Shown piece by piece: positions 12,359-20,030 of a DNA stretch of 35,750 bases. Below the pieces are notes generated by a model that was not told the DNA's origin, did not search any database, and saw only the letters and a program-made list of their open reading frames with translations. The position numbers and the translations under genes were made by a program. The stretch comes from a virus. Location of the stretch: the IMG/VR virus record IMGVR_UViG_3300045946_000072, positions 1 through 35,750 of that record; one strand, written 5' to 3'. The stretch's first letter is position 1. The number at the start of each line of letters is the position of its first letter.

Positions 12359-14370
12359 TGAATCCATACGGCGAACAATCCGCCTCTGACTATGAGCAGA
12401 CGCCCTCGGGCTGGGCGCAGCGCTGGCGCGTAGAACTCCAGGCAGCCAAGAAGGAGGTCGAGACGTTTCACACGCAAGGCGACTCGGTGCTCGAGCGATT
12501 CCGGGACGAGAAGCGTGAGAGCGCCAAGACAAAGCGCGTGGCTATTTTTACGTCCAACATCCAATTCATGCGTTGCATCCTGTACGGCAGGACGCCATCC
12601 GTCTCCGTTCAGCGCAAGTGGAAGGATGCGAATGCGGACGTGGCCCGCGTCGCGGGCGTCATCCTCGAGCGGCTCCTCAACGCCGATGTCTGTCGCGATG
12701 GAGACAGCTACGCGCAGACGCTGGGCTATGCGCTGGATGACAGACTCTTGCCCGGGCTTGGGACAGCAACAGTGCGCTATGAGGCACACATCGAACAACG
12801 AGTCGACTCGGCAACGGGCATTTCGTCGGATGCGCTCGTCGATGAGTACGCCGAAGTCGACTACGTGCACTGGAAGTCCCAGCTTTGGAGCTGCGGCAGC
12901 CGTGTTTTCGGCGAGCGGCGCTGGTGGGCTTACGAGAAGCTGATGACCAAGGAGCAGCTACAAAAGCGCTTTGGACCCGAGCCATCGGATGACAGCGTGG
13001 AAGCCCGAGCTCGCCGAGCGCTCGTCGACTCAGTGCCGATGAAGGGGAAGTCTGGTCAATATGCGAGTCAGAATGGGAGCGAGTACAAGACGGAACCTTG
13101 GAGTCGCGCGTGCGTCTGGGAAATCTGGAGCAAGGAGGACGGGGCCGTCTACTGGTACGTGGACGGCATGGATGTGACGCTGGACATGCAAAGGCCCAAC
13201 CAGACAGACGGCCTCATTGCGTTCGAGGCGTTCTGGCCAGGGCCGCGCCCCATGTCGGCGAACCTCACCACGACGTCCGAAGTCCCCAAGGCGGACTTCA
13301 TCCTGGTGCAGGACACGTACAACGAGATTGACCGGGCGCAGACCCGAGCCGCGGACCTAATCGAAATGGCCCGCGTGCGTGGCTGGTATGACAAGCGCGT
13401 TGGGAAGGACATCTCCGCCGTAGCCGGCGCATGGGAAGGCGCACTCACTCCCGTTGAGAATCTCGCGGGACTGTCCGAGAGGGGCGGCATCGTCGGGCTC
13501 ATCGAGTGGTACCCGGTGGACCGAATCGTGGCGGCGCTTCAGCAAGTGCTTCAGTACAAGCAAGAGCAAGAGGCGGAAGCCGACAGAGTCTCAGGCATCG
13601 CGGACATCATGCGCGGGCAGGCCATAGCGCCTGGTGCCACGGCCACGGAGCAAGGCATCAAGGCGGGCTTTGGCTCGGTGCGTATGCAGGCGCTTCAGGA
13701 CGAATTCGCTCGCTTCGCGACGGACATCCAGAAACTCAAGGCCGAAGTGATTGCGAAGCGCTTCAGTCCAGAAACCATCATCCGCCGAAGCGGCATCATG
13801 CAGACGGCGGACGGGGCCAACCCCGAACTCGTCATGCAGGCGGTGGGCCTGCTCAAGTCCCGCTGGTGGGAGTACGCCATCGAGGTGAAGCCGGAGTCCA
13901 TCAACCTGACGGACCTCTCCTCGATGCGGAGCGAGAAGCAAGACACGCTTTCGGCGCTAGGCGGCTTCCTTCAAATTGCAGCGCCCATCGCGCAGCAGTT
14001 TCCCGGCAGCGCGCCCTACCTCATCGAACTGTGCAAGTGGACATTGGCGGGGACGCGCGGCGCGTCTACGGCCGAAGGCATCTTCGACAAGATGGCTGAA
14101 GCGGCGCAGCAGATGGCGGCGCAGCAAGCGGCCAACCCCCAGCCGCAGCAGATGGACCCGAAGCTTCAGGCGCAGATGCTCAAGAATCAAGGGGAGCAAG
14201 CGAAACTCGACAAGGAGCTACAGAACGACCTGGTCCGCTTGCAGGCGGAGACGGCCGCCAAGGGCGAGCAGGAGAAGCAGCAGGCGCAAGCGAACGTCGC
14301 CGAGGCCAGGGCAAAGGCGCTCGTCACGCAAAGCAATCGACTCGTTCCAAATGGGAGGCCTTTCCGATGA
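12358..14370 (+). CDS. Portal protein
   Basis: At 670 residues it sits at once after TerL, the place and size of podovirus portal (P22-like, head-to-tail connector) proteins. Conserved-type segments include T-S-N-I-Q-F-M-R-C-I-L-Y-G-R-T-P (about 63-78), P-G-L-G-T-A-T-V-R-Y-E (about 139-149), Q-D-T-Y-N-E-I-D-R-A-Q-T-R and Y-K-Q-E-Q-E-A-E-A-D-R-V-S-G-I-A-D-I-M-R-G. The C-terminal 100 residues are Gln-rich, coiled-coil-like. It forms the ring through which DNA passes. AGGAGGA (12347-12353) before ATG 12358 is a strong ribosome-binding site. Confidence 0.88.
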   Translation: MNPYGEQSASDYEQTPSGWAQRWRVELQAAKKEVETFHTQGDSVLERFRDEKRESAKTKRVAIFTSNIQFMRCILYGRTPSVSVQRKWKDANADVARVAGVILERLLNADVCRDGDSYAQTLGYALDDRLLPGLGTATVRYEAHIEQRVDSATGISSDALVDEYAEVDYVHWKSQLWSCGSRVFGERRWWAYEKLMTKEQLQKRFGPEPSDDSVEARARRALVDSVPMKGKSGQYASQNGSEYKTEPWSRACVWEIWSKEDGAVYWYVDGMDVTLDMQRPNQTDGLIAFEAFWPGPRPMSANLTTTSEVPKADFILVQDTYNEIDRAQTRAADLIEMARVRGWYDKRVGKDISAVAGAWEGALTPVENLAGLSERGGIVGLIEWYPVDRIVAALQQVLQYKQEQEAEADRVSGIADIMRGQAIAPGATATEQGIKAGFGSVRMQALQDEFARFATDIQKLKAEVIAKRFSPETIIRRSGIMQTADGANPELVMQAVGLLKSRWWEYAIEVKPESINLTDLSSMRSEKQDTLSALGGFLQIAAPIAQQFPGSAPYLIELCKWTLAGTRGASTAEGIFDKMAEAAQQMAAQQAANPQPQQMDPKLQAQMLKNQGEQAKLDKELQNDLVRLQAETAAKGEQEKQQAQANVAEARAKALVTQSNRLVPNGRPFR

Positions 14371-14417
14371 ATCGCGACATGACGCCAGGCGATGACGACC
14401 AGATGGAAGGTAACTAG
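14367..14417 (+). CDS. Possible 16-residue peptide between portal and FN3 genes
   Basis: ATGA overlap with the portal stop opens a 16-codon frame encoding MNRDMTPGDDDQMEGN, ending at TAG three bases before the next ATG. The overlap resembles the coupling seen elsewhere in this genome, but the size gives no further support. It may only serve to carry ribosomes to the FN3 gene. Confidence 0.25.
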   Translation: MNRDMTPGDDDQMEGN

Positions 14418-14420
14418 GCC

Positions 14421-15224
14421 ATGGCGAACAAGCCGCTCGCACCCATCATCGGCGGTGCCACCGCAGGCAACGCGCAGGCAACCGTCACGTTTGCTCCGCC
14501 CTCGAGCGATGGCGGCGCACCGATTACGAGCTATTTGGCCACGTCTACGCCCGACGGATTCATCGGGACGGGCGCGGCGAGTCCCATCACCGTCACAAAC
14601 CTCCACAACGGCACCGCCTACACGTTCAAGGTACGTGCGACGAACGAGGTAGGCACGGGGCCAGAGTCACAGGCGTCGAATTCTGTAACCCCGGCGACCG
14701 TGCCAGGCGCGCCGCTCATCGGTGCTGCTTACGCCGGAAACGCGCAAGCGATGGTTTCATTCACGCCGCCGACAACGAATGGTGGGAGCGCCATAGTCAG
14801 CTACACGGCGACGTCGAGTCCTGGAGGCATCTCGAGAAGTGGCCCCGCGAGTCCGCTTCTCGTTGAGGGCCTCGCCAATGGGACGACGTACACGTTTAGC
14901 GTCACGGCTACCAATGCGGTCGGGACAGGCCCACCCTCGTCGGTCTCGAATGCAGTGGCACCGAGCGCCGAGCCAACGTCGGGGCAGGCCAAGCTAGAAC
15001 TCATCGACACATTCGCAACGGCCGCGATGTCGGCGCTGATTATGGCGCACGCGACACACTCGGTGGCCCCGCCCGCGAATCACTACCTGCGTGTCGCGCA
15101 AGACGCGTACCTCGCCGCGCAGGCGATGCTTAACGCCCGCCTGGCGGCGCTCGAGAAATTCATCCCGATGGCCATCCCGTTGGGCCTCCCAGCGCCGTTA
15201 CCGCCACAACCGGAGCCACCATGA
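14421..15224 (+). CDS. Protein with two fibronectin type III domains and a helical phage domain
   Basis: The 267-residue protein has two FN3-like repeats (about 3-93 and 94-183), each with P-x-A-P-x-I-G, G-N-A-Q-A, a P-P-S/T-x-x-G-G-x-x-I-x-S-Y turn, N-G-T-x-Y-T-F and A-T-N-x-V-G-T-G-P. Residues about 190-245 (L-I-D-T-F-A-T-A-A-M-S-A-L-I-M-A ... V-A-Q-D-A-Y-L-A-A-Q-A-M-L-N-A-R) resemble the whole protein of the next gene, so an FN3 pair has been joined to that domain. FN3 domains in virions usually help surface attachment. Position between portal and scaffold suggests a head-associated accessory protein, but virion presence is not shown. Confidence 0.8.
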   Translation: MANKPLAPIIGGATAGNAQATVTFAPPSSDGGAPITSYLATSTPDGFIGTGAASPITVTNLHNGTAYTFKVRATNEVGTGPESQASNSVTPATVPGAPLIGAAYAGNAQAMVSFTPPTTNGGSAIVSYTATSSPGGISRSGPASPLLVEGLANGTTYTFSVTATNAVGTGPPSSVSNAVAPSAEPTSGQAKLELIDTFATAAMSALIMAHATHSVAPPANHYLRVAQDAYLAAQAMLNARLAALEKFIPMAIPLGLPAPLPPQPEPP

Positions 15225-15439
15225 CTCGCTCGCCGCCCTATGTGAATCCCGCGGAGCTGGCGCTGCTCGACTGGTACGCGGGCTGTGCGCTCCCGGGCCT
15301 CATCGCGGACCCACACGCTGACCATTCGACTTTCGAGGAGGTGTCGCAGGACGCTTTCGACATCGCCCGCGAAATGCTCAAAGCACGCTCGAGGCACGTC
15401 CCGCGTGAGGCCGTCCCGACAGAGGAGCCGACGCCGTGA
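15221..15439 (+). CDS. Small helical phage protein, paralogue of the preceding C-terminal domain (72 aa)
   Basis: It follows the pattern E-L-A-L-L-D-W-Y-A-G-C-A-L-P-G-L-I-A ... V-S-Q-D-A-F-D-I-A-R-E-M-L-K-A-R. Small phage proteins with this pattern (aromatic at the start, A-x-x-M-L-x-A-R at the end) are frequent and unassigned. It aligns with the end of the FN3 protein without large gaps and overlaps it in ATGA. Both copies are likely co-translated. Confidence 0.7.
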   Translation: MTRSPPYVNPAELALLDWYAGCALPGLIADPHADHSTFEEVSQDAFDIAREMLKARSRHVPREAVPTEEPTP

Positions 15440-15795
15440 GGCGCTACCGCATCTACTTCACGCGAGGCGGCATGCCCTGCGAGCCGTACACGATCGAGGG
15501 CGATGAAGAGTCAGAGGGCCAGCAGGCGCCGAAGCTCCAAATCATCACGGGCAAATGCCACGAGGGCCAAGTGGCGCCCGATGGCACCCTCATCGACACC
15601 CGGCGAAAACGCGAGGAGTACAAGCGGCGGGCCGGCGTCGAGGACGAATCCGACTGCAGAGAGTTCGTTCAGAAGCGCAAGCGCGAACGCGAAGCATTCT
15701 TTCTGGGCGAGCAACCCATAGGCCCCTACCGAGAAGCAGCGGCGGAGGCCTTTCGCGAGCTACGCGAAACCAAGGGACGAGGTAGGGACAGATAA
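15436..15795 (+). CDS. Hypothetical protein before scaffold (119 aa)
   Basis: A GTG start overlaps the previous stop. The N-terminus R-R-Y-R-I-Y-F-T-R-G-G-M-P is beta-like and is followed by a highly charged, helical second half (R-K-R-E-E-Y-K-R-R, Q-K-R-K-R-E-R-E-A-F-F). The function is unknown. Its stop overlaps the scaffold start in TAATG. Confidence 0.6.
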   Translation: MRRYRIYFTRGGMPCEPYTIEGDEESEGQQAPKLQIITGKCHEGQVAPDGTLIDTRRKREEYKRRAGVEDESDCREFVQKRKREREAFFLGEQPIGPYREAAAEAFRELRETKGRGRDR

Positions 15796-16952
15796 TGGAT
15801 GAGAGTGACAACATTCACGCCGAAGCACAGGCGGCGTTCGAGAGCCTCACGGGCACGGCCGAAAGCGCACCGGAACCAGCCCCAACGCCACCACCGCCTA
15901 CGCCAACGCCCGCGCAGTCCGAAGCCAAGCCGCTGGAAGTCCCCGCGCCAGCGCAGGCCGCGTCGATCGAGAAGTCGACGCAGGTAGCCCCGCAGCCCGG
16001 ACGAGACGAAAAGGGTCGTTTTCTTCCGGGGGCCACCAATGGCGCGCGCACGGTGGCGCCCAAGCCAGAAGCCACGGCGAAGACGCCAGAGCCACAAGCG
16101 CCCGCGGGCACTGAAGCAGCGGCGCCACAGCCCGGAGCGACCGACGTCTCCAAGCCGCCGGTGGGGTTTGGTCCGCTGGCCAGGGCCAAGTGGGAAGCCA
16201 CCCCGGTTGAGGTGCGCGAGGACATCTGGCAGCGGGAGAAGTCAGTCTCGCAGGCCCTGCGCGCCTCGACGGAGGCTAGGCAGTTTCATGACGCCTGGCA
16301 GAAAGTCTCGGCGCCCTATGAGGCGATGTTTCGCGCCGAGGGCGTGGATCACTTAACCGGCATTCAGAATCTGCTTCAGTCGATGGCGGTGCTTCATGGC
16401 CCGATGCCGTCCGCCAAAGCGGCGATTGTGGCCAGCATCATCAAAAACTATGGCGCCCCCATCGAGGGCGTGCTTCAGCTTTTGGGCGTCGACGTCAAGG
16501 ACGGCCAGCTCTCGGCCGCGCAGCCGCAGGTTTCTTCCGACTGGGCGCAGGCCCAGCAGCACATCAGTCAGCTTCAGCAGCGCATCTCCGACATGGAAGC
16601 GCAGCGCGCCCAGGCCGGCGAGCAGTGGGCCAAGGGGCATGTGGCGGACTTCCGGCGCATGCACGAATTCTACGATGATTTGAAGGACGACATCGCGAAG
16701 CTGTACTCCGCGGGCTACGAGCTCGAGGAGGCCTACGAGCTCGCCGCCTACCGAAACCCCCAGACGCGAAAGCTGGTCCAGGAGAAAGAGGCCCAGGCGC
16801 AGCTTCAACAGCAGCAGGCCCAGGCGCAAAAGGCCAAGGCGGCATCCGCCAGCGTTCGGAGCGCCCCCGTAGCGACGCCGAGGGCTCCGGTGGGGGATGA
16901 CCACTACTCAGAGGCCGCGGCCGCCTACCAGGAGCTCCTCGCGCGGGGGTAG
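15795..16952 (+). CDS. Scaffolding protein (probable)
   Basis: The 385-residue protein precedes the capsid gene. It has a disordered, proline- and alanine-rich N-terminus (about 20-120) and then helical segments: F-G-P-L-A-R-A-K-W-E-A-T-P-V-E-V-R, I-W-Q-R-E-K-S-V-S-Q-A-L-R, F-R-A-E-G-V-D-H and a C-terminal coiled coil (H-I-S-Q-L-Q-Q-R-I-S-D-M-E, then Gln-rich). This is the build of podovirus scaffolds, which guide capsid assembly and leave before packaging. The assignment rests on place, composition and the P.E.R..I..RE pattern common in such scaffolds. Confidence 0.72.
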   Translation: MDESDNIHAEAQAAFESLTGTAESAPEPAPTPPPPTPTPAQSEAKPLEVPAPAQAASIEKSTQVAPQPGRDEKGRFLPGATNGARTVAPKPEATAKTPEPQAPAGTEAAAPQPGATDVSKPPVGFGPLARAKWEATPVEVREDIWQREKSVSQALRASTEARQFHDAWQKVSAPYEAMFRAEGVDHLTGIQNLLQSMAVLHGPMPSAKAAIVASIIKNYGAPIEGVLQLLGVDVKDGQLSAAQPQVSSDWAQAQQHISQLQQRISDMEAQRAQAGEQWAKGHVADFRRMHEFYDDLKDDIAKLYSAGYELEEAYELAAYRNPQTRKLVQEKEAQAQLQQQQAQAQKAKAASASVRSAPVATPRAPVGDDHYSEAAAAYQELLARG

Positions 16953-16954
16953 GG

Positions 16955-16983
16955 TTGCGCATGCCATATGGGTTCCATATGCT
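16955..16983 (+). promoter_or_regulatory. Candidate promoter with a palindromic operator in its spacer
   Basis: TTGCGC (16955-16960) and TATGCT (16978-16983) are 17 bp apart, a sigma-70-like layout. The perfect palindrome CATATGGgttCCATATG fills 16965-16981, overlapping spacer and -10. It stands just before the genes that lead to the capsid, one of them a ribbon-helix-helix protein, so local autoregulation is possible. Activity is inferred. Confidence 0.5.
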
Positions 16984-17003
16984 AGCCCCAGAAAGGGGAG
17001 TGC

Positions 17004-17264
17004 ATGGCGGGAATCAATGGGAATGGCGGCAGCGGGAAGGACCTCTGGGTTGAAGTTCGTGAGTCCGTCGAGCAGTTGCAGTCGGACGTGGATGGCTGGG
17101 TCGATGACATCGCGGACTTGACGGACATCGTGACGCGGCTGGACAGGCGTTCTCGTCACATGCAGCGCAGCGTAAAGCGCTTCGGCGATCGCATCAGCAA
17201 ACTAGGCGAGCGAATGAAGGCCACGGAAGCGCGGGTGGCAGCGCTCGAAGGGAAGCAGCCGTGA
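17004..17264 (+). CDS. Coiled-coil hypothetical protein (86 aa)
   Basis: GGGGAG lies about seven bases before the ATG. After a glycine-rich start (residues 1-11), the whole protein is helical with heptad-like spacing (V-E-Q-L-Q-S-D-V-D-G-W-V, I-S-K-L-G-E-R-M-K-A-T-E-A-R-V-A-A-L), a probable trimeric or dimeric coiled coil. It is translated with the RHH gene that follows (GTGA overlap). The family is unknown. Confidence 0.65.
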   Translation: MAGINGNGGSGKDLWVEVRESVEQLQSDVDGWVDDIADLTDIVTRLDRRSRHMQRSVKRFGDRISKLGERMKATEARVAALEGKQP

Positions 17265-17509
17265 AGCGCGGACCGCGCGGCCCCGCTGGCAGCGCCGAGA
17301 CGGCGCTTCTGGTGGGCATGAGTCGGGGACTACGCAGAGACTTGGCCAGGGCGGCGAAGCGGAGCGGCGTCACCTCGACGGAGTATGTCCGCCAGGCCAT
17401 CCGCGAGCGGCTCTGGAAAACTGGCGCCCTCCCCTTGCTCGAGGCGAATAAGAAGGCGCCCCCCAGGGAGGCAGAGGGCGACGCCTTGAAATCAAACGCA
17501 GTCGCTTGA
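17261..17509 (+). CDS. Ribbon-helix-helix DNA-binding protein (82 aa)
   Basis: Residues about 15-52 (L-L-V-G-M-S-R-G-L-R-R-D-L-A-R-A-A-K-R-S-G-V-T-S-T-E-Y-V-R-Q-A-I-R-E-R-L) match the Arc/MetJ-type ribbon-helix-helix: one strand and two helices with the T-x-T-E-Y-V-R-Q-A-I second helix. The start is GTG at 17261. It may repress or tune the promoter at 16955-16983, whose palindrome suits an RHH dimer, but that link is inferred. Regulators lodged between scaffold and capsid genes are uncommon. Confidence 0.7.
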   Translation: MKRGPRGPAGSAETALLVGMSRGLRRDLARAAKRSGVTSTEYVRQAIRERLWKTGALPLLEANKKAPPREAEGDALKSNAVA

Positions 17510-17766
17510 CGAGTGCACGCCTTGATGCGCAAATAGCTACGTGCCCTTCTCAAAGGCCTAGGCGAGCGCGAAATCCGCCCCCACGCCGAACGCCCCAAAG
17601 AAGAGCAAAGCGGCCCCGTCCACGGTGCCGCGCCGAGCTGGGAGCGCCATAGGCCCCCACCTGGCTCGAAGGTCCCTTGGCGGTAACCTGGGACGCGGGA
17701 GCGCCGTGTAAGGCCCCTACCCGCGAAAGGCCGCGACAACCTCGCCTTTTGCGGAGCCCTGGGACT
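17510..17766 (+). other. Non-coding capsid leader with spaced direct repeats
   Basis: These 257 bases hold no convincing gene. GGGAGCGCC at 17640 and 17697 and AGGCCCCYACC at 17651 and 17711 form two related blocks about 57-60 bp apart. GTCCC/GGGAC at 17673 and 17690 can form a weak hairpin. TTGACG at 17506 is promoter-like, without a good -10. It may hold the capsid promoter, a translation-control RNA or an insertion scar. Confidence 0.5.
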
Positions 17767-18735
17767 ATGGCAGCCCCCAACGCATCCATTTCAGAAATCG
17801 CAGTCGTTACCTTGCGCAACCGGCGCGGGAAAATCGCCGACAACATCCTCAAGAACAACGCCGGCCTGGCGCGCATCCAGCAGATTGGCAACGCGAACCG
17901 CAAAATTACAGGCGGCAGCGAGATTCTCGAAGAAATCGCTTTCGCCGAAAACGGCAACGCGTCCTGGTACTCGGGCGCAGACCCGCTGGACACCTCGGCC
18001 CGAGAGATGTTCACGGCAGCGACGTACTCGCTCAAGCAAGTGGCGGCGGCGTTCACCGTCACGGGCCTCGAGGAACTCCAAAACTCCGGGCCAGAGCAGA
18101 AGATTGATTTGGCCGCGCAGCGCGCGAAAGCGAGCGAGTCTACCCTCCTAAACCTGTGCGCCGAGGCCTTCTACTCGGATGGCACGGGCTATGGCGGCAA
18201 GCAGCTACCGGGCCTAGGCGCGTTCATCATCGCGGCGCCTACCAGCGGCTCGGCCGGCGGCATCGACCGCTCCAACACCTGGTGGCGAAACGCGGCCACT
18301 GGCTCTCTAGGCGTACCCACGTCCGCGAACATCCAGGGCTTCATGAACACCGCGTTCAACGGTGTTGTCCGGGGCAACGATGCGCCAGACTTGATTCTCT
18401 TTGGCACCACCGTCTACGGGACGTTCGAGGCCTCGCTGCAGCCGCAGCAGCGCTTCACCGACCCAAAGATGGCGGAGCTGGGCTTCCAGTCGCTCAAGTA
18501 CAAGGGCGCGGTCGTCGTCCTGGATGGTGGCATCGGCGGCAATTGCCCGGCTGCCGTGGGCTACATGCTGAACACCAAATACATCCACTGGCGCCCACAC
18601 AAAGACAGAGACGTCGCCGTGATTGGCGGGGACAGAGTGCCGGTGAATCAGGACGCCATCACGCGCATTCTGGCATGGGCCGGTGCGATGACGGTGTCGG
18701 GCATGAAGTACCACGTGTATTTCCAGGCTAGCTAG
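17767..18735 (+). CDS. Major capsid protein
   Basis: The 322-residue protein matches the HK97-fold podovirus/siphovirus capsid type: G-G-S-E-I-L-E-E-I (about 49-57), W-Y-S-G-A-D-P-L-D (about 66-74), F-T-V-T-G-L-E-E-L-Q-N-S-G, then F-Y-S-D-G-T-G-Y-G-G-K-Q-L-P-G-L, G-G-I-D-R-S and W-W-R-N. It forms the shell around packaged DNA. No separate protease gene is seen. The ATG at 17767 follows GGAG (about 17750); a longer frame from 17677 would translate the repeat-rich leader and is less likely. A decoration-like gene follows. Confidence 0.92.
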   Translation: MAAPNASISEIAVVTLRNRRGKIADNILKNNAGLARIQQIGNANRKITGGSEILEEIAFAENGNASWYSGADPLDTSAREMFTAATYSLKQVAAAFTVTGLEELQNSGPEQKIDLAAQRAKASESTLLNLCAEAFYSDGTGYGGKQLPGLGAFIIAAPTSGSAGGIDRSNTWWRNAATGSLGVPTSANIQGFMNTAFNGVVRGNDAPDLILFGTTVYGTFEASLQPQQRFTDPKMAELGFQSLKYKGAVVVLDGGIGGNCPAAVGYMLNTKYIHWRPHKDRDVAVIGGDRVPVNQDAITRILAWAGAMTVSGMKYHVYFQAS

Positions 18736-18750
18736 AGAGGACGGGCGCAC

Positions 18751-19266
18751 ATGGCTTACTCAACCAACTATCAGGTGCTAACGCCCATCTGCGGCGCACA
18801 ACCCATCGCGGACGTCAGCACGACGAAGCAGCATTCGCTGGGAACCATCGTCCAGGCCATCGACAAGGGCAGTAACGACAACGGAGCCGGGCAGTTCATC
18901 TACGTGAAGGGCGTTACGAACGGAGCCGCTGGCTCATGGGTGACAATCAACTCGGATGACGGCTCAGTCACGCTTTTGGGTCAGAATGCCATCGGCCCGG
19001 TAGGCATCCTCATGGCTGCGCTGGATGCATCCACGAAGTACGGGTGGGCGCAAATCGCCGGCAAGGCCGTAGGCAAGGCGCTTGCTCTCTTCGCGGATGA
19101 CGCCAACGTCTACGCAACCGTCACAGCGGGCAGCGTGGATGATGCCGTCGTCGCAGGCGACAGAGTGAAGAATGCGAAGGGCGCATCCGCGATTGATGGG
19201 CCAGCAACGGGCATGGCGGAGTTCGAGATTCTCTTCCCGTTCATGGATGATGCGCTAGCGGCGTAA
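18751..19266 (+). CDS. Probable capsid decoration or head-associated protein (171 aa)
   Basis: It follows the capsid gene directly. The sequence has G-T-I-V-Q-A-I-D-K-G, G-A-G-Q-F-I-Y-V-K-G-V, G-S-W-V-T-I, then A-L-D-A-S-T-K-Y-G-W-A-Q-I-A-G-K-A and V-A-G-D-R-V-K-N-A, a beta-rich series found in proteins beside capsid genes of similar podoviruses. Exact role is unproven; decoration is inferred from place. AGAGGACGGG precedes the ATG. A strong hairpin follows the stop. Confidence 0.65.
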   Translation: MAYSTNYQVLTPICGAQPIADVSTTKQHSLGTIVQAIDKGSNDNGAGQFIYVKGVTNGAAGSWVTINSDDGSVTLLGQNAIGPVGILMAALDASTKYGWAQIAGKAVGKALALFADDANVYATVTAGSVDDAVVAGDRVKNAKGASAIDGPATGMAEFEILFPFMDDALAA

Positions 19267-19282
19267 GGACACAAGCCCAGAA

Positions 19283-19320
19283 CGCGACCTGGTGGGTCTC
19301 CGACTGTCCGCCAGGTCGCG
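19283..19320 (+). terminator. Hairpin after capsid genes
   Basis: CGCGACCTGG (19283-19292) and CCAGGTCGCG (19311-19320) pair perfectly for 10 bp around an 18-base loop, 16 bases after the stop. No T-run follows, so it may attenuate transcription or protect the capsid messenger's 3' end instead of stopping all transcription. Higher capsid expression than downstream tail genes would result. Confidence 0.6.
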
Positions 19321-19348
19321 CATTGGATGTCTCACTCGGGGGTAGCAT

Positions 19349-19996
19349 ATGCAGGGCGGCGTCAATGGTTACTGGGCGGACGAGGGAGATTTAACCAAGC
19401 CCGCGGCCGTGGGCGATGCTGCGCTTCCCGTCTACTTCTACACGGGCCGGCACTGGCGTCAGCCCATGGGCGAAGATGGAATCCCGACCGGCCCGGCGGA
19501 ATGGTTCGACGTGCCCTTCATCCACATCGAGCTTGGGGATGCGAACCTGGTGCCGGACAGGTTGGCGTGGATTGACGAGCGCCACCCGTACGCGGACAAC
19601 CGCCGCTGGCCTAAAGCCTGGGAGGCCTACAAGTCGGGCCAGGCCGCGGGACTCACCGGGACGCCGCTCGAGCAATGGCCGCTCATTCTGAAGGGGCAAA
19701 TCGAGACGTGTCGGCACCGCCACATCTACACCGTAGAGCAGCTGGCCAACCTGCCTGATGGCAATGCACAGTTTCTGGGCGGGCTGGAACTTAGGGAGCA
19801 AGCAAAGAAGTGGCTTCGGGACAGGGCCGAAGCCTCGGTAGCGAAAACGTCGGATGTGGACGCGATTAGGGCCGAACTCTCGGCCATGAAGGAAGAGAAC
19901 GCCAAGTTGCTAGCGCTCGCCGAGGCCAGGCCGGCTGCAGTCCCGCCGACTGTGCGCAAACGCGGACGCCCACCCAAGCAAGCGGTGGCACCCTAA
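19349..19996 (+). CDS. Conserved phage structural-module protein (215 aa)
   Basis: The N-terminal half has P-V-Y-F-Y-T-G, E-W-F-D-V-P-F-I-H-I-E-L-G-D-A-N, D-E-R-H-P-Y and G-T-P-L-E-Q-W-P-L-I-L. The middle has I-Y-T-V-E-Q-L-A-N-L-P-D-G. This order recurs in proteins between capsid and connector genes of related phages, without a known role. The C-terminus is a coiled coil (about 160-195) ending in R-K-R-G-R-P-P-K, an AT-hook-like DNA-binding motif. A head-inside or head-completion role is possible. Confidence 0.68.
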   Translation: MQGGVNGYWADEGDLTKPAAVGDAALPVYFYTGRHWRQPMGEDGIPTGPAEWFDVPFIHIELGDANLVPDRLAWIDERHPYADNRRWPKAWEAYKSGQAAGLTGTPLEQWPLILKGQIETCRHRHIYTVEQLANLPDGNAQFLGGLELREQAKKWLRDRAEASVAKTSDVDAIRAELSAMKEENAKLLALAEARPAAVPPTVRKRGRPPKQAVAP

Positions 19997-20030
19997 CCGG
20001 AGGGCCTACGTGGAAACGTTGGCATTGTGA

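Noticed and set aside
17004-17509. Toxin-antitoxin pair (coiled coil plus RHH)
   Set aside because: No toxin motif in the coiled-coil protein, and the pair lies in a structural operon; size and order do not match known pairs.
17677-17766. Thirty-residue N-terminal extension of the capsid protein
   Set aside because: It translates the repeat-rich leader, is Arg/Pro-rich, and capsid similarity begins after the ATG at 17767.
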